Shown here piece after piece: positions 26,989-38,519 of a stretch of DNA of 64,000 bases. Position 1 is the first letter of the stretch. The number at the start of each line of letters is the position of its first letter. Made by a program: the position numbers and the translations under genes. The DNA lies in NCBI GenBank assembly GCA_029237695.1, contig CM055271.1:83029488-83093487 (forward strand), in the 5' to 3' direction. Under the pieces are notes generated by a model that saw only the letters and a program-made list of their open reading frames with translations, searched no databases and had not been told where the DNA came from. The DNA is from Conchocele bisecta (taxonomy: Eukaryota; Mollusca; Bivalvia; Lucinida; Thyasiridae).

Positions 26989-29900
26989 GTAGGTGTGATT
27001 TTGTTGCTCCAAACATTGTTTTTGTTGAAAAAATATTATTTTTTTTGTTTATTTCTCGATAAAGGTATATGTTGTTACCACTCGTTTGAACCGTCTTGTT
27101 GAGACGGTTCAAATGAGTGGTAACAACATATACTTTTGATGTGAAATAAAGGAAATGGGAATTATTTTCTCTCTAAAGTTTCATACTAGTATAATTGTAT
27201 CCCATCTGTAATGGTTTAAAGTTGGGGTCCCATCAATATGGCACAAAATGTTCTTTATAGGAATTAACTCTTTGCATGCTAGCGGCGAAAATATCCGCCA
27301 AACGAATTAGGAGTATATGTTTTATTTCTCTCTGTAAATATGTCTTGAAGTTTCATTAGAATTGAGTCTTCAGGACTCAATTCTAATGAAATTCCAAGAC
27401 ATATTCATGATATTTATGGGGAGAAATACAAGAAAATATGAGGAATTTTTGTCTGCTAGTTTTGAACTATTTATAGCCCACAAGTTTTCCAGCATGCAAA
27501 GAGTTAAATAAGAGAATATTGTGTAACTATTCCACTGCTTTGGTGCTATGATTTTAACAAGCAATATAGATAATTATCGGGCTACATGAGTGTGCTATTT
27601 GATCAGGAGCTACTCTGGTCGCAAATCCCATAAGCCCCATTTCTCTAGTCACAGTCACGTATGGTATGTGTTTTATGAAGTTTTATCAAATTCTTCCCAG
27701 TATCAGGGGTGAGAATTTTCAGGATATATCCTGAAATCAGAATTTGGTGTTCCTGATAATTGCAGAAAAATACTGTTTCAACATGGGAAGCACGCATACT
27801 GCCAAGTGCTGAAAATGGCTAAGCAAACATATTTTTGCACCCACATTTGTGGGTGCCAAAATATGTTTGTTTAGCCATTTTCAGGATTTGGCATTGGAAC
27901 TGTTCCCACCCCTGCCTTATTACCAGGAGATCTATACATTACAGGTTCTTTACCATTCTCGGGCAGTCAGTTACTGCCAAGTGCTGAAAATGGCTAAACA
28001 AACATGTTTAGTGCCACGCCGAGAATCGACAGTGCCCTATAGGTGCCTCCCTGTCTGTAGTCTGTCTGTCTGTCCGTCCGTCTGTCTGTCCGTACAAACA
28101 AGAGCTACATTGTGAGGTTAACCACACAGTGATGGACTTGTTAAGAGATGCTGATTCCATTTTTAACCCCGTATGAATTGCTCTTGTGGGGTTATTTACT
28201 CTTATGGGGTTGTTTTTTTTATGTCTGATTGATCTTTACGGGGTCTGATTTAGGATAGGAACCCCACAATGTAGCTCTAGTATGTACGTCCGTCTGTCCA
28301 TCCGTTTATTTTTTGAAAGTTTTTGTAAGATTTTCTCAAATCACCTACAATTTTTGTTTGCCTTCAGCTAATATCTTCATATTGCACACTTGCATTACTT
28401 TATAGTAACAATACATTCTTTCACATTAATACAACTACCCTTGCTACTGATCGTACGTCCGCTCGTCTGTTTATTTATTTGAAAGTTTATGTAAGTGTTC
28501 TCAATGAGTCGGTCTATCTGTTTATTTTTTTGAAAGTTTTTGTAAGAGTTTCTCAAATAGGGGGGCCCTAAGTGTGTTGACAGACCACATTTTCTTGTTT
28601 TGCAACCACAAATGGCATTTGTGGGTGCAAACATATGTTTGTTTAGCAATTTTCAGGATTTGGCATTTGGCTGTTGCCACCCCTGCAGTATACTAGGCTC
28701 TCATAGAGAATAGTAGGTTACTGCCGTGAATGGGAAAAAATATCCGGCAAGGCTCAAGAATTTCTTTATTTCTCATCAGAAGTATATGTTGTGACCACTC
28801 ATTTGAACTGTCTCGCCGAGACAGTTCAAATGAGTGGTCACAACATATACTTTGGTTCAGAAATAAGGAAAATAGATAGAGAATAGTAGGTTAGTGCCGT
28901 GAATGGGAAAAAATATCTGGCAAGGCTCAGGAAACGGGATTGGCGAGGCTCTGCCGAGCACATCCCGTTTCCGTGCCGCGCCAGATTTTTTTCGCATTCG
29001 CGGCACTAACCTACTATTCTATTTATCCCGTCAACACCTTCAAATGGCTGTAAAATGCAAAAATTGTATTGACTGGATATCAAAAATGTTTCACGGCACC
29101 GTGTTTCACGGCACATACGCACTGTGTTGACGGGATAATATCCAATACCCGTCCATTTACAGAGATCTGAGCGCAAGCGGCAGCGTCATCAGGAGCTGTT
29201 AGTGGAGAGAAGGGAGAACAGGAAGAAGAAGAAGATGGAGAGAAAAGACAGGATGAATAATGAGAAATTGGACCCTCATGATGGTTAGTTCCTGCTCCGT
29301 GAAAAAACAGGACTTATTACTGGTGGGCAGGCGGGCAGGCACAGCTTGTCCACGTAATAACTAGAGTCCTACTTGACGGATTGTAACATAATTTGATAAC
29401 ACACTGACTGATAACATATTGCTGTATCAGCCATTGACCTGATACACACATCCGGGTTATAACGAAGTGAAAACTGACGTTCCATTGGTCGGATGACGTC
29501 ACGTGACGTTACTGAATGACGTCAGTGTAATGACGCAACGTAAACAAGTCCGCGTTCTGTCAATTGATAATGACGTCATATGTGGTCATTTTCGAGCATA
29601 AAAAGTTACCTACGCGTTTCCTAGGCTTGCCTGATAAACTTGATATCAAAAGACACTAGCCTGGTATTCTCTATTTCATAGCCTATTCATTTTCAACCAT
29701 TTCTGATGACTTATCTCCCCTTGGTGGCCATTGCTAATTTTCACACTCTGTATCATTGTCCACACATAACTCGGATTGTAACCAAATTCGGTTTTCATGT
29801 TTAATACGACAAGACGAAGAACCCTAATATTTTTTTGAATGTCTCCTTGTTGACTGGTTTTGCCTCGACGGGCATATATTATGACCTTCAGCACTCTTAT

Positions 29901-32900
29901 TTTATGTAAAATATTGTCACGTTTTCTCTAGCTCAGTTGACTCTTGTTTGTCAAAATGTCACCAAACTAAAAACTACACAATTTTGAAATTAGTGCCTAG
30001 TTTGGTGCAGATTTCTAATAAATGTACTGACCTGAAAATCATTATGTGCTGATTGGATTGGTCCTTAAATTAACATATCACATTCCATTCTAGTTATTTC
30101 AAAGGGTTAAATATTCATACCTTAATAGTGACTCTTAGTTGAATTCATACCTGGAGCCAAGTGATCTGTAGCCGATTTCATCAAAATTACAAAGTATACT
30201 TATCTAGCAAAGTATACTTTGAGGGAGTAATCATTTATTTTTCCCGTAATACATTATGTCATATGGAACTTAACTACTGCATATATTTGATGATTAAACG
30301 TATGCAGAATTATTATACTGAATTTATTACATTATCACAGCCAAAATTCAGTATAATAAAAATTAATAAATTTTCCTTAAATTGAAAATTTTTCTCCCTC
30401 AAAGTATACTTTGCTAGCGAAGTATACTTTGCCATGTTGGTGAAATAGGCCATAGGTGCAGTAAGGGTTTATTGTAATTTCTGTGCAGATACACCCTGCC
30501 CCTCCCTCACCCACCGCCCTCACCCACCACCCTCTCCCCCCTACAGGTGCATACCTGTCTCTGTATGACCTTGCTGTTGAACGCAAGCTTTCCGAATTAA
30601 TGCAACATGAACAATACTTCTGTAACCAAGAACCAACTCTTCCAACGTTTCTGCACAAGGCATTTATCAAGGATCAAGGAATTGGTGTCTACTATACGCT
30701 AAGTGGCCTCCATTTTAGATTTCTTAATTGTATCCCCCGGACTCCGTCGGGGGATACTATGGATTTGACAGCGCGCCGCGTCCGCCGCAGACACTTCTTG
30801 TCTGGAGCATAACTCGAACACCCTTTGGAATATTTTCATGAAACTTCACACATGCATAGACCACGACCAGAAGGTGTGTCGCGCACAAGAATGACAACTC
30901 TTGCATAGCTAATTTTTGAGTTATCTCCCTTTTTTGTTTCTCGCACTCATTTCGTGTCCGGAGCATAACTCCACCACCCTTTGGAATATTTTCATGAAAC
31001 TTGACACATGCATAGACCACGACCCGAAGGTGTGTCGCGCACAAGAATGACAACTCTTGCATAGCTAATTTTTGAGTTATCTCCCTTTTTTGTTTCGCGC
31101 ACTGATTGACGATAACTCGACCACCCTTTGGAATATTTTTATGAAACTAACACATTGAATTAGACCACAAACCGAAGGTGTGTCGTGCACAAGAATGACA
31201 ACTCTTGCATAGCTAATTTTTGAGTTATCTCCCTTTTTGTTTTCGCTCACTGATTTCCTGTCCGGAGCATAACTCGACCACCCTTTGGAATATTTTCATG
31301 AAACTTCACACATGCATAGACCACGACCCGGAGGTGTGTCGCGCACAAGAATGACAACTCTTGCGTAGCTAATTTTTCAGTTATCTCTCCCCTTTTTTGT
31401 TTTGCGCACTCTACAAACTGGACAATAATGCATGAAGACCTGTTTTCTCGTCTGCTCTGTATACCTTTTTCTCGTGTGCTCTGTACACCTTACCTGTAGA
31501 GAGAACAATAGAAACTGGGAGAACCATGTGCTAAGCATGGGCTAGCATGTGCAGATGTCCAGTGCTTGACCACTGCTCACCAGGTAATTTATACAGGTAA
31601 ATCACTACATTGGGTACTGTGTTGAAAATATTGTGGCATTAGTGGACCTCTGCAGATATATGTAGATAAATATAGGACTATTAAAAAAAATCTGGTCTCC
31701 AATAGCAAGCATTATTATTTTTAAACTTTTTTGTAATTTTTTTTTTTTTTTTTTTTTCATTATTTTTTTTTCCTTTTTTTTTTATTTTTTTCAAATTATT
31801 TTCAATTTGACTGGAAACAAAATCTGGGCTCCAGTAGCAAGCATTATTATTTTTAAACTATTTTTTTTTCCATTTTTTTTTTTTTCATTTTTTTTTTTTT
31901 CATTTTTTTTTTTTCAAATATTTTTCAATTTTTGTCCAGTAGCATAAGGTCGTAAGTGCTATATACAGACTATTCACCTGTGCATGTGCTAGCATGTGCA
32001 ACTGACCACTTACAGGTAATTTATACAGGTAAATGATTATATTACATTTCCGTAAACTGTGTTGAAAATATTGTGGCATTATGTGGACCTGTGCAGATAT
32101 ATGTAGATAAATATAGGACTATTAAAAAAAATTCTGGGCTCCAGTAGCAAGCATTATTATTTTTAATTTTTAAACTTTTTTTCCATTTTTTTTTTTTTCA
32201 TTTTTTTTTTTCAAATTCTTTTTCAATTTTTGTCTAGTAGCATAAGGAATCGTAAGTGCTATATACAGACTATTATCATATAATAAAACAATTATTGACT
32301 AGTGAGCCATAGAATATAATCTGATATTCTATGGTTCACTAGTCAATAATTGTATAATATGTTCGGGCCAGTGAAAATTGCTTTCGGGCCCAGGCTCGAG
32401 GTCAAGGCGGGACAAGGCGAGGCATCTGATTCCGCGGAATTCTTGTTTACTTATCTCCCTTTGTTGTTTCGTGCTCTGATTTTGTATCCAGAGCATAACT
32501 CGAACACGCATATACGCATTGCTCTCTAATGGTCCTCTACCGCCCTGTGCCAAATCCACGTTCGTTTCTGCCCCCGTCAAGCCCAGGGTCAAGGTCACAT
32601 ACTTAGTGCTTCAAAAACATTAACGCTTGGGTAAATATCTTATACTTTCTGTTTTCTTTCATGGATCATGGATCATCTTCATATTTCATATACGCATTGC
32701 TCTAATGGTCCTCTACCGCCCTGTGCCAAATCCACGTTCGTCCTGCCCCACCAATCCCAGGGTCAAGGTCACATACTTGGTGCTTCATTCAAAAACTTTA
32801 ACGCTCAGGTAAATATCTTATAATTTTTATTTCCATTCACGGATCAACTTCATATTTTTCATATACGCGTTGCTCTAATGGTCGTCTACCGCCCTGTGCC

Positions 32901-35900
32901 AAATCCACGTTCGTCCTGCCCTCCCCCGCCAAGCCCAGGGTCAAGGTCACATACTTAGTGCTTCAAAAACTTTAAACGCTCAGGTAAATATCTTATAATT
33001 TTTATTTCCATTCACGGATCAACTTCATATTTCATATACGCGTTGCTCTAATGGTCGTCTACCGCCCTGTGCCAAATCCACGTTCGTCCTGCCCCCGCCA
33101 AGCCCAGGGTCAAGGTCACATACTTAGTGCTTCAAAAACTTTAACGCTCAGGTAAATATCTTTTATATAATTTCTGTTTTCTTTCATGGATCATCTTCAT
33201 ATTTCATATACGCATTGCTCTAATGGTCCTCTACCGCCCTGTGCCAAATCCACGTTTGTCCTGCCCCCGCCAATCCCAGGGTCAAGGTCACATACTTGGT
33301 ACTTCAAAAACTTTAATGCTCAGGTAAATATCTTATAATTTTTCTTTCCATTCACGGATCAACTTCATATTTCATATATGCGTTGCTCTAATGGTCCTCT
33401 ACCGCCCTGTGCCAAATCCACGTTTGTCCTGCTCCCGCCAAGCCCAGGGTCAAGGTCACATACTTGGTGCTTCAAAAACTTTAACGCTCAGGTAAAAGAA
33501 AATTTTGACTTGCAATTTGGCCTCATTTATTATCAAAGCGATATGTGGGGACATCCGTGATTCTATGAACACATTTTCTAGTTTATTAAACTTCACACAT
33601 GCATAGAAGACGACCCAAAGGTGTGTCGCACGTAAGAATGACAACTCTTGCGTCGTTAATTTCTTAGTTATCTCCCTTTGTTGTTTCGTGCACTGATTTC
33701 GTGTCTGGAGCATAACTCGAACACCCTTTGGAATATTTTCATGAAACTTCACACATGCATAGACCACGACCCTAAAGGTGTGTCCCGCAAGAATGACAAC
33801 TCTTGCATCACTAATTCTTTAGTTATCTCCCTTTGTTTTTCCGTCACTGATTTTGTCTCCGGAGCATAACTCGAACACCCTTTTTTCAAACTACTTGTGT
33901 ATCTGGGGAGGGGGATACACATGCGCTTGTCGACAAGCGTCCATTTCTAGTTTCACAAGGCCTTTATCAAGGAATTGGTGTCTACTATACGCTAAGTGAC
34001 ATCCATTTTAGATTTCATAATTTCACAAGACCTTTATCAAGGAATTGGTGTGTACTATACACTAAGTGACATCCATTTTAGATTTCATAATTTCACAAGG
34101 CCTTTATCAAGGAATTGGTGTCTACTCTACGCTAAGTGACATCCATTTTAGATTTCTTAATCTCACAAGGCCTTTATCAAGGAATTGGTGTGTACTATAC
34201 TCTAAGTGGCATCCATTTTAGATTTCACAAATTGTGAAATAAATCTGAAAATGGATGCCACTTAGCGTAGTAGACACACATTGAAAAAGTGGGTTCTTGA
34301 TTACCTTGGTTACTGAAGCATTGTTCTACATGTACATACTGTTGAACGGAAATACAGTTCCAACCAACCAATCAGTTTGACTGTAGCCTATTTTCTCAGA
34401 CACAGCACGGCTCAGTAAGCGAGACGTGAAGGTCCAGACGAGACAGAGACTGCAAGACGCCATGGTGACCGGCCAGAAGATATGTATTGACTGTAGTCTC
34501 GAGGACTGGATGAGCGAAAAGGTATACGTCACTATTATACATGTACATGTACCTCCAGAGCTGCAGATAAGGTGTGTATTGATGTATTTTACACACTTAT
34601 TTGAGCTGAATACGCATTGATTATCAACAGTGGGAGTTCAAAAGACTCACAGCAATGTGAAAATACGCATTGATTTTCAAATTGAGTAGTGAAAATGCTG
34701 TAATAAAGTTGAAAATGTACTTAGTTGACTGCAAAAAAGCAAACATGTTTGTTCCCTATTTAATATTAATGAAAATCAATATATCCATTTGGAAAAATAA
34801 AATACGCATTTCATTTGAAATCAGGGGGTACAATACTCTTTAGACACGCTTATCTGGAGCTCGGTACCTCGTTGTAAATTCTAGGAATTATACACGGTTA
34901 AAGAGTGTAACAGAGCTCCAGTTAAGATGTGTAATTTGACCAAATATTCGAGGTATTATTCTTAGTTCTTCACCAATGGCAATGCAGATTGGGGGATTGT
35001 TTGGGCGAACAAGAAGGCACACTGTTTATGCAGCACTGTCTCTTTAAATTTGCACTCGTCCAGATCAAAATTTCACTCGTCAATGCGAGTGGACGAGTGC
35101 ATTTATCGAGGCCGGCATCAGATGTCATTAACCCTTTAACACCACAGACAGGCCTGTATAGTGGTATTGGCAAAAAGTGTAGATCCAGATGAGACGGCTC
35201 GTAGCGAGCTGTCTCATCAGGATCTGCACTTTTTACAAAGAATTTTAATATTTTTCAGAACATTAACACCCCCTTTTCATAAATGGACTATTCTGAAAAT
35301 TGTTTTGTGACGATTTGATTGGTTGCAGAATTAACATATCAAAATCCATTCCAGTTAAAAGGGGTGAAAGGGTTGAATAAATTAATAAATCTTCACACAC
35401 AGGAGAAGGGAAAGCTGGCAATGCAGATTGGGCGACTGTACGGGGCCAACAAGAAGGCAGACTGTCCGGCTCACATATACCTCACTGGTCTAGACTTGGA
35501 GAAGTCGCTGTATCGCGAATGTGTGAAGAAAAACGACGGATTCCAACATTATCTCGTAAGCCACACCAGGGTTTTCAAATCCAGAGTTAGCTGGCAGCAA
35601 ATTCAGACTTAGGAATGGGACACTCTAGCTGTCTAGAATAGCTTAAAGTAACTCATGAATGCAACATTCAGAAGATTATGATTCAGTTAAATACTAATAG
35701 TAATGTTTTGTGTGTCTTAAGGGCTTTGGATCGTAATTTTGACATGCTGGATTTACAACTTGATATCTTGTCATATGTTTGTCCAGGAAGCTGTTAAATG
35801 CATCTTTATCTCCATTAAATTAATTAAACCTTTCTAGTCGGGGTATGCCACAAGTTCCACTCCATATGCACCTTTAACCATTTCAACACTACAGACCTCT

Positions 35901-38144
35901 ATAGCATTTTTTGCAAACAGTGTAGATCCAGATGAGCCGTTTTGCAAGTAATTTTTATAATTTTTTTTAGGAACAAAACACCCCCTTTTCCTAAATGAAC
36001 TAATCTGAAAATCAGTTTGTGACAACTTGATTGGTTGAAAAATTGACGTATCAAAATTTGCAATTTAAGGATAAATTTATTATTACTTTAAATTTTATCA
36101 CAGCCGATTATCACAGCCATTTTGGCTGTGATAATGTAATAAATTCAGTATAATAATTCTGCATACTTTTAATCATCAAATATATGCAGGCGTTAAGTTC
36201 TATATGACATAATGCATATCGGGAAAATAAATGTTTACTCCCTCAAAGTACCAGGTATACTTTGCTAGATAAGTATAATTTGCAATTTTGATGAAATCGG
36301 CTACTGGTGAGCGTCGTGTATTTCTAGAAATGGATGACCATTTAAGCCTTCCACCCCGAAGTAACTGTAGCCGATTTCAGAATCAGATCAGAATACAAAT
36401 ATGAAGGAAACATGCTATCGGGACTCATTTCATTTTCCACGTTGACATAACCCCGAAATATCGACATTTCCGATATCGGTTTATCAGGAGTAAAATACAT
36501 GCTCTATATATAGGGAATTCGGCCGGGACCTCGGACGTATATCGAGATAAGCAGGTATATCGAGATAAGCGATATCGAGATAAAGAGAATCAGCTGTATT
36601 TCCATCCAATCGGTCTTGCGGATGGGACTTTCAAACTGAGGACCAATCTCTATATGACCATAGCTGTTGCTGGAATTATAAATCCATTCATTTACACTTC
36701 TATTTTCGCCAGATGGACATAAAAACGGAAAGTCATACAGAGTTATTTCCCTTGGAGAAAATTGTGTACCTCAGTCCCGACTCCGACAATCTCCTTACCG
36801 ACATTGATCCAGATAAAGTGTACATCATTGGAGGCTTGGTGGATGAAAGTGTTACAAAGGTATGTGTATCTAAATTGTGACTATGATTGGAGACTTGCTT
36901 ATAAATGGGATTAGGGGTTGGTTCAGCCCAGCTTCATTCTGATCTGTGACGGGACATTGGGGTTTACAACATTTGAAATGATTCTAAAGTGTTGTTAAAA
37001 CATTGTTTTGATGAGAAAAACAGACAATTTTAAATAAACAGCAGCCGACAAATTTAACTCTGCATTGTAAGGGTTAATATGAAATAATCTTCACCACATT
37101 TTCAGAATATCACAGAAACAAAGGCGAGGGAGGCTGGTATAAGGACGGCTCGACTCCCCATTCATGAGTATATGGACAGGCTGCACCAGAACACGTATTC
37201 TAAAGTGTTGGCCCTCAACCAAGGTACTGTACGCTTAGGCCAAATGATTTAAAAGTAATGGAAACTTAACCGTTTTACCCGTAAGTAATTGGAATGGACT
37301 GGGATATGTTAATTTTCCAACCAATCCAATCATCACAAAACTATTTTCAGACTAGTCCATTTATGAAAAAGGGGTGTTTTTGTTCTCAAAATGATGAGAA
37401 TTACGTGTAAAATGTGCAGATCCTGATGAGATGGCTCGTATCCATTTTCCGTTCTTTTTTAAACACCAGAAAAGGAGAAATTGACTGATGGCTGGAACAC
37501 ACAAAAATTGCCGAGTTGGCCACACCATGTGCCGTATAGGATACAGTAACGAGGCAGTGTTCACATATATGTCAGAGCTCCAGATAAGCTGCGTATTTGC
37601 TTAAATACCCAATTAAAATTGCGAAAAACCCAATTGAAATCAGAAGTAGCGAGTATCAAAAAGCAATAAAAATTCTGTAGTACCTTTGTCATGCTGCAAA
37701 AAACAATAAACAGACCACAAATACATGTATAGCATATTTTTCTTATTTTCCATGAAAACACACCTTGGTATTTCGAAGCAAACTATTCAATAATTGCTGT
37801 CTGTTGATGTGTATTAAAACAATAGTGTGATTTTATTTTACCCAATTAAAATTTTGAAATACCCAATTGCTTCAGAAATGATGGAGTGACAATACTCAAT
37901 TACTAATTACTTATCTGGAGCCCTGTATGTTATACATGCATTCCATCACATTTACAAAACAATTATCTTTCAATCAAAGGATGATTAGTTATAGCTCGAG
38001 TCGTTAAATAAATCGCCCAATTTTCTCATTCTAGTGTTCGACATCATCGTCGCGTATAAATCAACGCATGACTGGTCACAAGCCTTGGCTGCCGGTGTGC
38101 CACGACGAAAAGGATTTGTTCTGAAAGACCTGTCTAAAACTTGA
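26950..38144 (+). CDS. tRNA (guanine-N1)-methyltransferase 10 homologue B, seven exons
   Basis: Exons: 26950-26988, 29163-29283, 34400-34521, 35403-35555, 36713-36859, 37106-37223 and 38035-38144. All have AG acceptors and GT donors and every junction phase agrees, giving ~269 residues (human TRMT10B ~316). Order of features: a basic helical N-terminus (SERKRQRHQELL), ICIDCSLEDWMSEK, IGRLYGANKKAD, YLTGLDLEKSLYRECV, FPLEKIVYLSPDSDNLL, then the SPOUT-type SAM-binding VYIIGGLVDES, and finally TARLPIHEYM and NQVFDIIVAYK. The NKKAD, YREC and LVDES stretches match the TRMT10B branch better than TRMT10A or C. The family uses SAM to make m1G9 in tRNA, and the human B enzyme is reported to act on tRNA-Asp. 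The first exon and start are the weakest part. Confidence 0.88.
27030..27140. repeat. Foldback MITE with GTTGTTACCACTCGTTTGAACCGTCT arms
   Basis: An almost perfect hairpin of ~35-bp arms in intron 1, with 'tatatgttgttaccactc' and 'gagtggtaacaacatata' and centre 'cttgttgag'. The same family is at 28780-28860, and a half copy is at 43955-44029. Confidence 0.85.
27245..27510. repeat. Foldback MITE, ends TTAACTCTTTGCATGCT
   Basis: 'ttaactctttgcatgct' pairs with 'agcatgcaaagagttaa'. The interior 'ttcattagaattgagtc' pairs with 'gactcaattctaatgaa' at the centre (~27362). Non-coding. Confidence 0.85.
27690..28690. repeat. Composite of foldbacks and (CTGT)n-like microsatellite in intron 1
   Basis: The phrases 'gccaagtgctgaaaatggc' and 'ccattttcaggatttggca' form inverted pairs (27800-27890), and the first recurs at 27975. 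A CTGT/CCGT run lies at 28045-28100, and 'agagctacattgtg' at 28105 is inverted at 28270. No coding content. Confidence 0.6.
28690..29035. repeat. Two nested foldbacks ('gaatagtaggttactgccg')
   Basis: 'gaatagtaggtta(c/g)tgccgtgaatgggaaaaaatat' occurs at 28706 and 28882 as direct copies. The second pairs with an inverted arm ending 'gcggcactaacctactattc' (~28997-29020). The first encloses a GTGACCACTCATTTGAACTGTCTC hairpin at 28790-28850. Confidence 0.8.
29310..29890. repeat. Dispersed bivalve-type repeat fragments
   Basis: Landmarks 'gggcaggcacagcttgtccacg' and 'gacggattgtaac' at 29330-29390, with 'tcatgtttaatacgacaagacgaag' and an inverted 'gacgggcatatattatgacct' at ~29870. The same family is at 38860-39100, 39170-39245 and 39530-39830. 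Intronic and non-coding. Confidence 0.6.
30170..30460. repeat. MITE family 'AAGTATACTTTG', copy 2
   Basis: A full copy with terminal inverted blocks 'aagtatacttatctagcaaagtatactttgaggga' and 'tccctcaaagtatactttgctagcgaagtatactttg', in intron 2 of TRMT10B. Confidence 0.85.
30483..30725. other. Intronic sequence with exon-like look, not assigned
   Basis: A pyrimidine-rich tract and 'ctacag' precede an open stretch (GAYLSLYDLAVERKL...). Splice phases between exons 2 and 3 already match without it, and its last part (~30655-30725) is one unit of the 68-bp tandem repeat at 33955. It may be a cryptic exon or chance. Confidence 0.35.
30780..31440. repeat. Tandem repeat, ~150-bp unit, four or more copies
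   Basis: 'gtgtcgcgcacaagaatgac' recurs at about 30877, 31029, 31181 and 31333, with 'cataactcgaccaccctttgg' between. Diverged extra copies are at 33600-33890. Intronic. Confidence 0.85.
31600..32260. repeat. Poly-T-rich duplicated segment
   Basis: 'gtgttgaaaatattgtggcatta' with 'gcagatatatgtagataaat' occurs at ~31620 and ~32057. Each is followed by 'ctccagtagcaagcattattattttta' and long T runs, so this is a local duplication within intron 2. Confidence 0.7.
32289..32353. repeat. Perfect-arm palindrome
   Basis: 'caattattgactagtgagcc' pairs with 'ggttcactagtcaataattg'; the inner 'atagaatat' pairs with 'atattctat'. A hairpin of ~28-bp arms. Confidence 0.85.
32500..33510. repeat. Tandem repeat, ~170-bp unit, six copies
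   Basis: 'gctctaatggtcctctaccg' or close variants recur at about 32522, 32698, 32872, 33046, 33217 and 33385. Each is followed by 'cccagggtcaaggtcacatac' and 'ttaacgctcaggtaaatatct'. Intronic, non-coding. Confidence 0.9.
33955..34290. repeat. Tandem repeat, ~68-bp unit, ending in a foldback
   Basis: 'cctttatcaaggaattggtg' occurs at about 33961, 34031, 34099 and 34169. The last copy is followed by an inverted partial copy (34230-34290), forming a hairpin around 'aaattgtgaaataaat'. Confidence 0.85.
34555..34866. repeat. Foldback MITE, GAGCTCCAGATAAG family
   Basis: 'ccagagctgcagataaggtgtg' near 34553 is inverted as 'cacgcttatctggagctcgg' near 34846. 'aatacgcatt' motifs lie inside. A related element is at 37566-37925. 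Confidence 0.6.
35125..35360. repeat. Foldback fragment, 'gatccagatgagacggctcg' centre
   Basis: 'aaaaagtgtagatccagatgagacgg' pairs with 'tctcatcaggatctgcactttttac' around 'ctcgtagcgag'. The same element recurs partially at 35876-36060 and 37380-37445. In intron 3 just upstream of exon 4. Confidence 0.7.
36060..36305. repeat. MITE family 'AAGTATACTTTG', copy 3 (inverted)
   Basis: Opposite orientation to copy 2, with 'tttggctgtgataatgtaat' and 'ctccctcaaagtaccagg'. It ends 'gatgaaatcggctac'. Confidence 0.8.
37566..37925. repeat. Foldback MITE, GAGCTCCAGATAAG family, second copy
   Basis: 'cagagctccagataagctgcg' is inverted as 'ttacttatctggagccctg' at 37907-37925. The interior repeats 'acccaattaaaatt' and 'acccaattg'. 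Last intron of TRMT10B. Confidence 0.75.
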
Positions 38145-38147
38145 ACC

Positions 38148-38455
38148 AGTAGCCGATTTCACCAACATTTGCAAAGTAGACTTTTCTAGCAAAGTATACT
38201 TTGAGGGAGTAATCATTTATTTTTCCCGAAATGCGTTATTTCTTACAGAACTACTGACTGCATGTATTTGATGATTAAGAGTATGCAGAATTATTATACT
38301 GAATTTATTACATCATCACAGCCAAAATGGCTGTGATAATGTAATAAATTCAGTATAATAAAAATTAATATATTTATCCTATAATTGAAAATGTCTGCCT
38401 CAAAGTATACTTTGCTAAACAAGTTGCAATGTTGGTGAAATAGGCTACAGGAAAT
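38148..38455. repeat. MITE family 'AAGTATACTTTG', copy 4, in the TRMT10B 3' end
   Basis: Begins within about ten bases of the TRMT10B stop codon (TGA 38142-38144) with 'agccgatttcacc' and ends at 'gttggtgaaataggctac'. It contains AATAAA at 38343-38348 and may supply the gene's 3' end signal. Confidence 0.85.
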
Positions 38456-38519
38456 ACAATGAGGGCTTTTAACCCTTACAATGCTCAATTAAATTTTGTT
38501 GTCTGTTGATTATTTTTAT

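Noticed and set aside
30547..30690. Extra TRMT10B exon after the pyrimidine tract and 'ctacag'
   Set aside because: Exons 2 and 3 already join in phase and match the family without it; part of it is the 68-bp tandem repeat.
35319..35612. Single 97-codon gene
   Set aside because: Only 35403-35555 within it is coding (TRMT10B exon 4); the rest is intron.
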